Below, one piece after another: positions 47,263-58,712 of a DNA stretch of 64,000 bases. How positions within the stretch are numbered: position 1 is the first letter of the stretch; every line of letters begins with the position of its first letter. Below the pieces are notes generated by a model, which saw only the letters and a program-made list of their open reading frames with translations, had not been told where the DNA came from and searched no databases. The DNA comes from Cannabis sativa (taxonomy: Eukaryota > Streptophyta > Magnoliopsida > Rosales > Cannabaceae). The stretch is from assembly GCF_029168945.1 (NCBI RefSeq), contig NC_083610.1, positions 49,927,429 to 49,991,428 of the forward strand, in the 5' to 3' direction. Both the position numbers and the translations under genes were made by a program.

Positions 47263-49664
47263 GTGACACACCTTAAGAGAGGAATGGAGAAGCTCCGTCT
47301 GTACATTATCCTATTTAGGATCAGGTACATAGCAGCTTTTCTTCTCAGTTTTCTTGCTTCATTTTTGTCTTCTGGCAAGGCTCCAGTTTGGAGGTAAGCT
47401 ACGATAGGTGTCATCCATGTTGGAGTGTCATCTAACATGTTGACTTCTTCTGGGACAATAATGCTGGGTTCCTCTAGGAACTGTATGGGCACCAAGTTTG
47501 CTTTGTCACCAATGGTGCTACTTGCCAGACAGGAAAGTGCATCTGCTGTGCCATTCTGTTCTCTAGGGATCTGCTTAATCGTGTAGCCTTTGAGCTGACT
47601 TAGTAAGTTTTCGATTTTTCTCAAGTAGGCCACCATTCTTTCACATTGAGTTGTGTATTCACCCAGGACTTGATTCACAACTAGTTGAGAATCGTTGAAT
47701 ATGTTGAGATGGTTAGCCCGTACTTCATGTGCCAGCTTGAGGCCGACTATCAAGGCTTAGTACTCAGCCTCATTGTTCGAGGATTTGAAGCAGAATTTGA
47801 TTGCTGTATGAAGTTTCTGCCCCCAGGTGCTGTAAGAGAAACGCTTGCACTGGACAATTGGTCAGTGTAGCTTCCGTCAACATGGAGTTTTCATGTTAGT
47901 TCTTTGGGATTTTGTTGCTGCTCTTGCTCTCGCTTCTTCTCTGGCTCATGCTTTTCTCCTAATTCTTAAGGGATCTCAAGAGTTTAGTTGGTGCACGCAT
48001 CCACGAAGTCTGCAAGGGCTTGACCATTTATTGCGGTTCTTGGTTGGTATATGATCTTGAACTGGAAAATCTCAATGGCCCATTTGAGTAGTCAGCCTAA
48101 TGCTTTAGGTTTTCTACAAAACATACAATAGTTGTTGATCGATGTACACCTTCATGGGGTTTGCCTGGAAGTAGGGCCTCAGCTTTTTGGAAGCCAAGAG
48201 CAAGCTGTAAGTCAACTTCTCCATGAGCGGGTATCGACTTTTTGCGTCAATTAGCCTTTTGCTGATGTAGTATACAGGGTGCTGTACACCGTCTTCTTCT
48301 CTTGTGACGACAACACTCACAACATGCTTTGTGACTACTAGGTACACGCCTAGCTCTTCATTGTCTAGGGGCTTAGACAGCACCGATGGTTGGGCCAATT
48401 ATTTCTTCAGCTCCTGGAAAGTAATTTTGCATTCCTCTATCCACTCGAATCTTTTATTACCTCTGAGAATGTTGAAGAAGGGTACACATTTGTCTGTTGT
48501 CTTGGACAAAAATCTACTTAATACAGTAATGCGTCTTGTTAGACTCTGTACTTCCTTGATAGTTGTGGGTGACTTCATGTCCAAAAGGGCTTAAATCTTT
48601 TCTGGGATTGCTTCTATTCCCTAGGTGTTGACTATGATGCCAAGAAATTTTTCTGAGCCTACACCAAAAGAGCATTTGAGGGGGTTGAGCTTGATGTTGT
48701 AGTTGTGAAGGATTTTAAAGCACTTGCCTAGGTCCTCCACATGCCTCCAGCCTTTTGGACTTCACAAGCATGTTATCCACATACACCTCCTTATTGTGGC
48801 CGATGAGATCTGTGAACATCATGTTCAACAACCTTTGATACGTGGCCCCTGTATTTTTCAGCCCGAAGGGCATGGCTTTATAGCAGTTTAGGCCTAGGTT
48901 CATCATGAAGCTAGTGTGCTCCTAGTCTAGTGGATGCATCTTGATCTGATTATAACCAGAATACGCATCCATGAAATACAGGACTTCATGGCCAGTCGTG
49001 GCATCTACTAGCTAGTCGATCTTGGGTAGCGGAAAGCAGTCTTTTGGATATGCTTTGTTTAGGTTGGTGAATTTGATGCAAACTCTCCACTTCTTGTTGG
49101 GTTTAGGCACCAACACTTGGTTGGATACCCACTGAGGGTAGAATGCCTCTATTATGAAGTCATTGGCTCTTAGCCTTTCGACTCCATCATTGAGCGCTTT
49201 GGTGTGCTCCATGTCTAGCAATCTCCTTTTTTGTTGAACAGGCTGGATGCTTGGATCAATGTTGAGTGCATGGGTCATCACGGAGGGGTCGATTCCAACC
49301 ATATCTTCATTTGACCATGCAAAAAGGTCTAGGTTTTCCCTTAGAAATTTTATAAAGATTGACTTAATTTCAGGAGCCAAACCATTATCGATCTTTAGTC
49401 TTCTTGTTGGGAAAGTGGGATTAACCTCCACTTCTTCAAACTCTTCTATAGGTCTGAAGCTTCCTGCAGGATCCCCAAAGTTAGGGTCTATGTTTGTGTC
49501 CCTGCCTTGGGGAAGACTTCATTGCCCCTTAGTACTGGGCTTGTCTTTTTGACTTTTGGCGGGTATCTTCTCCTTTTTATCCTTGGATAGGGAAAAGTTG
49601 TAGTAGTGACAGGCAAACTTCTCGTCTCCCCTCACACATGCCACGCCATGCCTTATTAGAAATT
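47263..49664 (-). pseudogene. Tat-type gypsy pol fragment: RT, RNase H, second RNase H
   Basis: Minus strand, 5' to 3' from the right. RT palm begins with FAWSNEDMVGI, WRVCIKFTNLNKAYPKDCF and PLPKID (49431-49012), then AMPFGLKNTGATYQR and VYVDNMLVKS (48906-48715; YVDN in place of YVDD). The RNase H stretch follows (48584-48114, HPVYYISKRLIDAKSRYP). Then come a gap and the second, archaeal-type RNase H end (FNDSQLVVNQVLG, REQNGTADALS; 47753 onward) and the start of the integrase N-terminal region. Several stops and frameshifts separate the pieces. The left end is cut at 47263 by LTR sequence, so the integrase is missing. The dual RNase H places it in the Tat clade of Ty3/gypsy. Confidence 0.88.
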
Positions 49665-49669
49665 TGAGG

Positions 49670-51585
49670 TGTAACGCCCTGTCCAACAGGGACGCCACGT
49701 GTGTGCAATTTAATAAAATACTCTGATTTATATAATATGTAATTATACTGAAAAGTGTGGGTAATTAAATTTTGATAATTAAAATTCAACTTTTAAAACA
49801 GTTTAACAAAAGATAAGTGATATAGACTACGGGGTCCCCCTGTTTTCAAAATATTTACAAACTGGTTTCAAAGTATTTTACAACATAAACTTTATATTTC
49901 CAAAATACAATCAAAATAGAGCATCCTGTTTACTGGGCCGTGCCACTGCGGATGGTATGTACATTGCTGCTGCGACCACAAACTCATGGTTGCTCAACTT
50001 TTGCCTTCCCTTTACCTGCACCATAAAGCACCCGTGAGTCACAGAGACTCAGCAAGAAAAGTAACCAAAACATTAACTGAAAATGATTATCAATTTAATC
50101 TCATACCAATATGTTTACTCATTACACAATATCAAAAAGTATTCCTTTACACATTACACAATCTTGGTACTTTATAAAGTACCCCTTTACCACTCGTTAA
50201 CCACGAGCTGTATATGTCACTATCGTTGCCCAATGAAGCAAACGATAAGTAAGAAACCTAACCGCGGTTTCAAGAGTAATTACTCGTAACGGTACTAACC
50301 GTTTCCAATCCTAGGTCATAACCTAGGCTCAACAAATATTTAATCAAAGTCTTGATAATAATCAAGGTTATAACCTTTCCGCCATTAATATTTAACCAAA
50401 TACGGTGCTTACCACTTTTCTTACCTTAGTTCTGAATTCAAGCGTACGGGTCGACTTGAGTGGGAAACAAGCTAGGCGATTCCGGTCCTATGTCACGACA
50501 ACTAAAACTCAATAAAAACCTTAATCAAATTTCTGATAATCAACTCTAATTCTCACAATCGAACACACCCTACTTTCCCCCAGATCAAACTAGCTTAACC
50601 ATCTCTAAAACACCCTGAATTCCACTCCAAAAGACACCCCGAATCAGATCGGACTTGAGGAGAAAAACCCAAAATCCCTCTTTCCTTGGAAAAACGGCCT
50701 GCCTTTTTTTCCTGGCAGCCATGGTGATTTCTGTTTTTTCACCCCAAAAACCAATCAAACCTCCACCAAACCTAACCGAACTTTCCAAAACAGTATATTA
50801 TGGCAATTATAACATAACCAAACAACTATTTCAATGCAATATATCAATTTGCTCAAAATCACACTTCAAAGTGAAGAAAAACTCAATTTTCTCTCAACAA
50901 CCATATCCAATTTCAACCAGTCATTAAAACCACTTAATTCAAACTTCAACACACTGCAAAACAAACCTAAAAGCACCATCTCAAACCAAACTAAACCTAC
51001 AGCCACGAAATCTCAATACCCTCACCCAAAACCAACCTAAAACCAATTAAATTCTTAAGACAAAGCATAGAACTTACCTTGATTGCTTCTAGGTTGGGCC
51101 TAGGTTCTACAAGCTGGTTCAATTCAAGATTAAAGGGTGAAATTTTGATCCCTTGCTGGCTGGTTTTGGTTCACACGAAGGGGAGAAGAAGAAGAAGTTT
51201 ACTTGCCTTGTAAGCTTTCTCCTTAAATAGGGTTTTTCATCTCATTTCATTTCATTTCTTTCTTTCTTTCTATTTTTTTTTTTTTATAATAGGCAGCTAA
51301 AAAGAAAAGTCAAAAGCACCATGAATTTACTAATCTACCCCTCTTCCATAAATTTTTTTTAAAAAAAAACCTAGGGGCATTTTTGTAATTTCACTAATTC
51401 CCCAACCCGACATTCTAATAAAATTCTAACTTAATCCGAGATATTCTCAAAATAATTCTTTCATTAATGTCATGACATTACTAACCACATCGCTAAATTC
51501 TCACAATTGCCGAGCCCGAAAATATCGTATTTCATTTTAATAAAATATGTCTATTTAAATATTATTTATTTTCTGGGATATTACA
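49670..51585 (-). mobile_element. Gypsy solo LTR, 1916 bp, perfect target duplication
   Basis: Bounded TGTAACGCCC...GGATATTACA and flanked by TGAGG on both sides (49665-49669, 51586-51590). On the minus strand it reads TGTAATATCCCAG...CAGGGCGTTACA. It carries the GAGTCTCTGTGACTCAC motif (minus, near 50035-50060) and a terminal hairpin CCCTGT/ACAGGG. It interrupts the Tat element between protease and RT. Its 60-90 codon frames are not genes. Confidence 0.92.
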
Positions 51586-51756
51586 TGAGGCATAGGTGGT
51601 AGATTGATTTCACTGCCTTCATGTCGTTGAGGGCTTGTCAGCCCATCATGGCATTAAAAGTCGGGGAACGTCGATCACGATGAACAGCGCCATTAGTGTT
51701 CTAGTGGTTGGATTTTCGCCAACCATGAGTGGTAATTTGATAGTTGCCATCGGAAA
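51586..51756 (-). pseudogene. Tat-type gypsy fragment after the protease
   Basis: Minus-strand reading gives PMATIKLPLMVGENP and FIVIDVP, then (in a shifted frame) ALNDMKAVKSIYHLCL. These align in order with IPMGKVRLPVTLC, FVVVDCP and the TSIRHLCLKF segment of the plus-strand Tat element (61980-62160). It joins the RT fragment once the solo LTR is removed. The protease active site itself is gone. Confidence 0.8.
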
Positions 51757-52479
51757 CGAGGTAAGATTAGTATAACAGTTGCATATATGTATGTATACAT
51801 GTTTAGCGTACATGTTAGTTGCCGTCAAAATAGGCAAATCTATAGCAATCAGATTAGCATATCAAGGCATCGGTGAGGTGTACATAGAGTTACACCGAGA
51901 TGCCAACAGATATATGATAGGCTATCGGATAGTATAAGTTATCTACTACCGCATCAGTACGATTAGAGTACTGAGTATAGGCTGTATTCGCAGTTAGTCA
52001 TACTTTGTCGAGAACATTCCTTACTCGGTTAGGATTATGGTTGGGTGTATGGGTGCCTGATTATAATCCGGGTTATTGCTATGTTATTAGTTATGCTTTT
52101 CTTACTGAGTCTGTCGACTCACAGATATTGTTTGCATGTGTATGTAAGGGCAAGGCTTAGGTTGAACAGCCGTGAGAGCGAGCAGATGGAGATTGTACAT
52201 GGCGGGGCGGTTAGGCCTGGAGCGTACGATCTTTGGGACAGCGGAGCCTATTTTGTATAGTCGCTAGGCGACAAACTTTTTGAACATGTACTATGAAACG
52301 TTTGTAATTATTTTGTAAAACAGGATCCCGGTTTAATACAAGTATATTATTTTGGTATTTATAATTAGTTAATTAAAGTTTTAATTATTCATGATTTTCA
52401 ATAAACTCGTTGATTAGCAACGAGCTGCACAGTTAAGTTAAAAATCACGTTAACACGCCTAAACTAGTAGGGTGTTACA
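51757..52479 (+). repeat. Partial gypsy LTR, 3' portion only
   Basis: From GGAAACGAGGTAAGATTAG to TAGTAGGGTGTTACA. It matches the downstream half of the 41229 LTR (TTACTGAGTCTGTCGACTCACAGATATTGTTTGC at 52101 in pieces) but has no LTR start and no target duplication. It sits where the gag end and protease of the host element should be. Confidence 0.75.
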
Positions 52480-53594
52480 GGTGCATAAATGATTCACTTC
52501 ACACAAGGCTCCATATCTTCTTCCTCAGAGTCAGATATGGCACCACTTTATTTTCTAGAAATTGTTTCTGTGATTTTCATCAACTCCTCAATCTTATGTT
52601 CTAGGCATTGAGTCTTATCACTTGAAGATTCTGTTCTGTGAAGACGATCATTGATTTCGTTTCTCTAATCGTTCCTGTGGGGTCTTGCTTGTTCTGCTTT
52701 AACTTTTTCCTTCTTAGCATTCAATCTTCTTTGGAGATCATTAATGGAAAGGCTTCGCCACTGTCATCTAACACTGGATGTACTTCATCAACATCCTCAT
52801 CGTGGTTACTGAAATCATTGGGATGAGGCTTTTCCCTCCAGGACACTGGCTTTTGGACTACGACAACAATCTTATTTTTGTACGTGACTTTGCCTCTCGA
52901 ATTAGTCTGGTCACTATGCCCTGTGGCGTGGTTTCCTTTCCTCTTCTGTTGAGGTTGGTCAGCAGTTTAGACTTTTTAGGCTGCTTAGTGGAAGGAGTCT
53001 TCTTTCGTTCTTCAACAGCAATTCCTTTGTCTTTGTCTTTGCGAACGCCTGAAGTTCCAAGATCTTTTAGATCTGCTTTCTAAAGGGCGTCAGTTGTTGG
53101 AGAAACTTGTACGCCAGGAGCTATCTTAGTCAGGGTAGTCATCACGGCCACCAATCTGGTTATCTTTGTGAGTAGTATCTCATTGAATTGATCTTGCCGA
53201 ATTAATCTATTTTCAGCCAGTTGAAGTTGTCTTTCCATGATGACTACGAGATCTGACTCGTCCGGTTGGTTCTTCTCTCCAACATCATCATCAGTAGCCT
53301 TGTCATGAGGGTCGTCTTCTTGCATATTTGGTATGTCTTGAGCGTTAACTTTGGTGTCTTCAGAGCTACTTTCTCCAGATTTTGCATCTTCAATGATAGG
53401 ATCATCTCGATTCTGATCTTCACTCGGCGACCTTTTTAACGATTAGTCACCTCGTGGGGGTCACTAGAGTCTCCAGCTTTGCCACCAGGACTAGTGAAAC
53501 GAATACCAAACTTTGTTTGGGTGGGGGATATGATTACTTGAACATAATCTACAAGTGGTCTCACTGCTTCCTTCTGCTCTCAATTAAAGCACTA
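52480..53594 (-). pseudogene. Tat-type gypsy Gag N-terminal remnant
   Basis: Minus-strand frames show an acidic, charged N-terminal region (for example QEDDPHDKATDDDVGEKN) followed by MERQLQLAENRLIRQDQFNE, similar in style and position to the start of the plus-strand Tat Gag at 59560. The rest is disrupted. The PBS-like segment TGCTTTAATTGAGAGC (minus, about 53571-53588) matches TGCTTTCATTGAGAGC at 59501. Confidence 0.6.
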
Positions 53595-54378
53595 GAATAT
53601 TTACTGAAATTTTCAGAAACAGAAGATAAACGATAAGAACTAAAGAAACAAATAATTAAAAGAGAACGATAGAAAGAGATAGACACTTTTTTACGTGGTT
53701 GGGGCGTTAATTAGCCTTAGTCCACGAGTCAGTATTATTCAGTATTTCTTTACCTTGAAAAAATCTTTACGAATATGAAGAATATATGTTCTCAAGTTTA
53801 CCTGAGCAAAGTTTGCTAGAGAATTCAATCCTTGATCCATAGGATTCGATGGGTATTTATAGTAGGAGCAGAATTACATTTTATTTTCCTTTTTCCTCTA
53901 TTGGGGTGTTTACAGTAAATAATACACTTAGGCAGTCTCATGAAGTCTAACCCATGAAGGAGACGATCTGCTAACCAGGCAGATTAAATTTGGCTGGTGC
54001 TTTGATTATGGGCAATCAATTTATGAATTAATTGCTTAATATTATTCACTATAGGAAGTTTCTCCATTTAACCTAATACGATGTTCTGTTGTAATCTAGC
54101 AATTATAGTTTTTTATTTGTGTGTAAGCATAAAAAGGGAAACTGGGACGGTCTTCCGGGAAAACACTGTCTCATCCCTCCGATCTCATGGTACCGTACAT
54201 TTTTCATGGCACAGCTCACCGAAGGCAGACAATTTTATGATTGTGGAGCTGAGATACTTTCTTGGAAGAACTTATCCAAATGTGATTGGCCCACATTATC
54301 TTTGCTGAGGGTCCCACTAATGGGCTTTGGATGCTAATCTGGACTCCACATGTCCAATACCAGAAACGCGGATAACAC
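53595..54378 (-). repeat. Probable 5' LTR of the minus-strand Tat element
   Basis: On the minus strand: possible start TGTTATCCGCG at 54378, TATAAATACCC near 53852-53862, and the phrase GTGGACTAAGGCTAATTAAC then GCCCCAACCACGTA (about 53688-53725). That phrase is also near the end of the plus-strand Tat LTR at 59390-59420. Exact ends are not certain. Confidence 0.55.
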
Positions 54379-54508
54379 ATATATATATATAATACATATA
54401 GATACATGTACAAAAATAAATATATACACAAAAATATATTATGTGTATTGTATAAATATATATGCACATACAAATATATATTCATATATATATATATTCG
54501 AAACACTT
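54379..54508. repeat. AT/AC-rich microsatellite, left block
   Basis: Imperfect (TA)n, ATACATA and ACACAAAAATATA runs. A similar block lies at 57545-57745 on the other side of the inverted-repeat element. Confidence 0.85.
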
Positions 54509-54565
54509 CTTAATGCGTAATACCCATTGATGGGCACTAAAAAAATTAATAAGGTAACAATCTAA

Positions 54566-56442
54566 TGTTGGGATTTTATGCCCTAAATAAAATCCATTAC
54601 AATCTAATCTGATTTGTTAACAATAAAAAAGATTAGAAGTCATTTATGCTTGCATGTTGTTTTCATGTTTGTGGTTTAATATATATACAAAATCTGTTAA
54701 GTCCAGAACATATAGTCATTTACAATTACAGTGATGTCAACACAGTGGAATGTGATTGTAATTATATGCTTCGAAAGATAAAGTCCCTATTTCATCAGTG
54801 CATTGGATTTATACTGATGTGATAATCAGCGATGAAGTGTGCTTACACTTTGCATAAGTGTTATGTTCTTTCCAGAATATTGGCAAAGTATACTAGCTTC
54901 GAATGTATGGAGTATACATTAGACTGGACCGATATTGATCTTGGTTAAGATATTATAATATTCGTTGTATCTTTCCAAGTCAATATCACTAGTTGATCTT
55001 AGATCAAAATATCTTAATCCAGATATGCTTAGGTTCAATCTCAAGAGTGCTATTCATGTTCTTTGATTTGTTAGTTAAGCCTACTTTCTGGTCAGGGTGA
55101 TACGTACATCTTGGGAACATGGTAGTATGATTGAGTGGGAGCGCTAAACATAGATATAGAATCTATAGCTTCTATAGGTATTTAGAAGTTAAATGATGAC
55201 TTCCTTCGAGCTTGGCTAAATAGATGTAAAGGGAAGAGCTCTTGTTTCATTGATTATATTTTAGTTCACTAAAACATCATTTACAGGTAGCTAAGTGTTT
55301 TAAAGATCAAAATACATTGAGGGGTGAAACGGTAAATTTATCCCTACTCGGTGTAAATCATCTATATAGAGGATCTTTGATTATTGAGATTATAACGATG
55401 GTTAAATGTGATAGGTATCTATATGGTGGAATATATAGAGCGTTCTATATGACTGAGAGTGCAATTCCAAGTTCTAAGAGTGGATGCAACAAGGAATTAA
55501 TAAGTTAGGGAATTTACCTGGTAAATTCTGGTTCAGCTTATTTGAAGCTCAGTAATATAGGCTCATGGTCCCCATTCTAGTTGAGACCATACTGCTTGTA
55601 AGACTTAGATAATTTGATTTTAATTAACCAATTATAATTCTAGAATTAGACTATGTCTAGTTTATGAATTTTCACTAAGCAAGGGCTTAATTGTGAAGAA
55701 AAGAGATTCTAGGGTTTATTTATTAATTAAGAGACTTTATTAAGTCTAATTAATAAATATAATAAATGGAAATTTTATTTGATAATTAATTTTTAATTAT
55801 TAAATAATTAGTTTTGGCATTTAAATGGTTAGAATTTGAAAATTGGTATTTTTGAGAAAATAGAAATGAAAATTGTCAAAATTGCAAAATACCAAGTGGG
55901 GCCCATTAACCCTATGGTCGGCCACTTAATGGTGTTTTTTCCAATTAATATTTTCATTATTTTAATGCCAAGTAATTTCTAACCTAAACCTAGTGGTTAC
56001 CTATAAATAGATAGTGATGGCTTACACTTAACATAGATTGAAAATCAGAAAATTTTTGCCTTCAGAAAAATTGAGCCATCAACTATTCTTCTATAGCCGA
56101 AACCTCTCTCTCCCTCTTTTCTTCATCAATTTTTCGAAACCTTGAGTGATAGAGTGAGTGCCCACACACATCAAGTGGTATCTCAATCATAGTCTGGAAG
56201 ATTGTGAAGAATCCAAACTGAAGAGAAGGACATTCGGGCTCAGATCTTGGTAATACTCTGCGACAAACAGGATACAAGGGTTAGAGATCTGAGTGGAAGG
56301 AGACATATTATTCCGCTGCACCCAATGTAAGGTTTTCTAAACTTTATATGTGTTTAATTTCATTATTTTAGAAATTCATATTAGGATGTTAATGAAACAT
56401 ACTTGTTAGTAAATCTAGATCCTGCTAAAACATATTCCAACA
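54566..56442 (+). mobile_element. Copia solo LTR, 1877 bp, perfect target duplication
   Basis: TGTTGGGATTTTATGCCC...ATATTCCAACA, flanked by TCTAA at 54561-54565 and 56443-56447. TATAAATA at 56002-56009. A fourth subfamily of the same LTR type, collinear with the others. Confidence 0.95.
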
Positions 56443-56447
56443 TCTAA

Positions 56448-57512
56448 TAACCTTTTATGGCAAGTTTTCAACAATTATTTTTTTAAAAAAAAATTATATT
56501 TATTTTTTATAAAATTGGAAATACTAATTACAACCAATAGTTTGAAAAAATTATAAATTATTTTTAAAAATTAATTGATCAATTACTACTTTATTATTTT
56601 ATGAAATTGTAAGTTTATTAATAATTTATTATTGTAAAATTAAGAATCATTTACATGTATATTAATGTGTTTTTTTTTATTAGGAGAATAAGAGCTTGAT
56701 TGTGGAATCCAATTGTCTTAATATTATTCATGTTCTTAAAAATAAAACGCTATAATACTTCTTAGTTCTTACTTAGGGTATCATTGTTAAAGAAATATTA
56801 TCATGATCTAATGATTTTTTTGACATTACCATGCATCATTCTCCTAAAATAACTAATGAGGTGTTGTTCAATATTTATATTCTTAGGATTGGAAGATGAT
56901 AATCTTGTCTAGGGGTCAAGTATAATTTTTTGTGCTCAAATTCTTGTGTTGGCAATTGCCATTATTTAATAATGTTTATGACACTTTTTATCTTCGTTCA
57001 TTTTGTTTTTTGTTAAAATTTTCTTCATTGGTTTTGTTCTTATAGGTTTTGGTAAGCTCAAGTATTTAAAAAAAAAATAAAAACATTTAAATGATTGTTA
57101 ATTATTATGAAATTAAAGATTTTAGGTTTAGAAAAAATCTTATACATTTCATACGTATTACAGCTTAAAGCTTAAATTTTTTTTTTTTGTTCTCAGTAAT
57201 GCAATTTAAAATTCTAGTTTGAAGAAATTTTATAAAAAGATAAATATACACTTTTTTCTTTTTAATCTTTAAAATGATTTTTATTAAAAAAAATAGTTTG
57301 TGAGTTTTTTTAGTGTGTTTTATTTTTTAAATAACAATTCCATGTATAAATTTTTTTATTTCAGTTAATAGTTTTATCTATTTTAGGAATATAGAGAATA
57401 ACGAAATCAAAGAAAGAAGTGGCAAAATAGGAAATATTAATTTTTTAATATTTAATTAATGATTATAAATATCAACCATTAGATATTTGATCCAATGGTC
57501 AAGAATATAATA
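56448..57512. other. AT-rich interior, no gene seen
   Basis: Right-hand interior of the 54509-57538 element. Homopolymer A/T runs and no open frame of note. Confidence 0.7.
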
Positions 57513-57544
57513 CCCATACATGGGTAATACCCATTAAGAGCATA

Positions 57545-57745
57545 CTCATATATATTTACATATACATAAACATAAATATATACACAAACCTACATTCATA
57601 TCTTTATATATACACGTACACAAAAATATATAAATATAAAAATATAGACACACACAAACCTATACATATATACAAATGTTAAAAATATATATATACATAT
57701 ACACATATATTTGTATAAATACATAATCTCACACATACACAAACA
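57545..57745. repeat. AT/AC-rich microsatellite, right block
   Basis: ATATACACA, CATATACATAAACATAAATA and similar imperfect runs. Confidence 0.85.
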
Positions 57746-57778
57746 CTAAAAATTTAAATTTTAATACTATTATGAACA

Positions 57779-57862
57779 AATCCATAGCTTTGGCATACTT
57801 GCAAATAAACCTAGAACAAGTTTGTTCTAGATTTATTTGCAAGTATACCAAAACTATGAATT
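57779..57862 (-). repeat. Near-perfect 39-bp hairpin with 6-nt loop
   Basis: Arms 57779-57817 and 57824-57862 around the loop AAGTTT. There are only four mismatches, all C opposite A on the plus strand, so in a minus-strand RNA all four become G-U wobbles and the stem is fully paired. Such a shape resembles a microRNA-type or inverted-repeat small-RNA precursor, or a recent fold-back; no transcription evidence is available from sequence. Confidence 0.75.
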
Positions 57863-57988
57863 ATCCCAAAATTGAAAAAAAAAATTCTAAAAATAAAAAC
57901 AAACCTTGTTTAGAGTTGATGGCGTTAATAGCCATACCCTCTTCTTTCATTTCTTCTTGCTCGATTTCGTAGATTGAAGGTGTTAATT

Positions 57989-58003
57989 GGGGGGGGGGGG
58001 GGG
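57989..58003 (+). repeat. G15 homopolymer
   Basis: Fifteen consecutive G residues; length is likely unreliable in any assembly. Confidence 0.9.
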
Positions 58004-58109
58004 AGGATTGATGAATAAAGGATTTTTTGAAGAAGAGAAAAATCTAGAAAAAGGGATAAAATAAATTAGGAAAGAAGGAGATTTAGAATTTTAATGGACA
58101 CACTATTAA

Positions 58110-58457
58110 AAGCGACAATAGGGGCAAAAAAGTTGCCCCTAATGCCTTGACTGTGTCAGGTGGTAGGGCATTAGGGGACTACAAGTCGCCCGTAATAGTA
58201 TGAGTGGGAAAATTCCCGCCTATTTGCAACGGTGGGTTTTCAACTTATTAGGGGCAACTTTTTTCGCCCCTAATATTATTTTGTCGCTTTTAATAGTTTT
58301 ATATGCAACATGTGTCGCCCCTAATGTTGGATAGATTAAAAAAATCAAGTTTCTTGAGGGGCGATATTTATTTGTTGCCCCTAATACCCTTACTATTAGA
58401 GGCGACTTTGTGTCACCTTAAAATTGGCCGCCCCTAAAAGTTATATTTGTTGTAGTG
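58110..58457 (-). mobile_element. 3' end of a third CACTA-type element
   Basis: Terminates ...TATATTTGTTGTAGTG at 58457 (CACTACAACAAATAT on the minus strand). Inside, GGGGCAACTTTTTTCGCCCC, GTTGCCCCTAAT, GTCGCCCCTAAT and GAGGCGACTT-type motifs recur in both orientations at least seven times between 58110 and 58440. The opposite end was not identified; the hairpin and G-run above may belong to its interior. Confidence 0.75.
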
Positions 58458-58712
58458 CCATTGGAGCGTATCCAAAAATATCAGTAGAAAATTACCCAAC
58501 AGCCAAAAAATTAAGAATGCAGTTTTTATGTATTGAAATACATCAGTGACATCGTCGCACATGTAAATCCTAGTAGATACTTAATTGATGTAAAATCTTC
58601 TGTAAGTTTTTGTTATTATAATTATCTTATTTATTATATTAACAAACAATCTAATATATAATAATAAAAATATTTACTTCTTTTTACAATTAGGGGAAAA
58701 GAAGACATACGA
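58458..58712. other. Spacer, no gene seen
   Basis: AT-rich; ends in GGGGAAAAGAAGACATACGA before the presumed LTR start. Confidence 0.5.

Larger units (their letters stand above)
54509..57538. mobile_element. Inverted-repeat element split by a copia solo LTR
   Basis: CTTAATGCGTAATACCCATT at the left is mirrored by CTTAATGGGTATTACCCATG (reverse complement of 57513-57538), about 26-33 bp of inverted repeat. Removing the solo LTR and one target-duplication copy leaves about 1.15 kb of AT-rich non-coding DNA. No target duplication is visible because both flanks are low-complexity. Confidence 0.55.

Noticed and set aside
49245..49552. Plus-strand 101-codon frame
   Set aside because: Shadow of the minus-strand Tat RT region, which has clear domain motifs.
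57989..58003. G15 run as a functional quadruplex
   Set aside because: A single homopolymer in a decayed transposon interior; length is error-prone and no further G-tracts accompany it.
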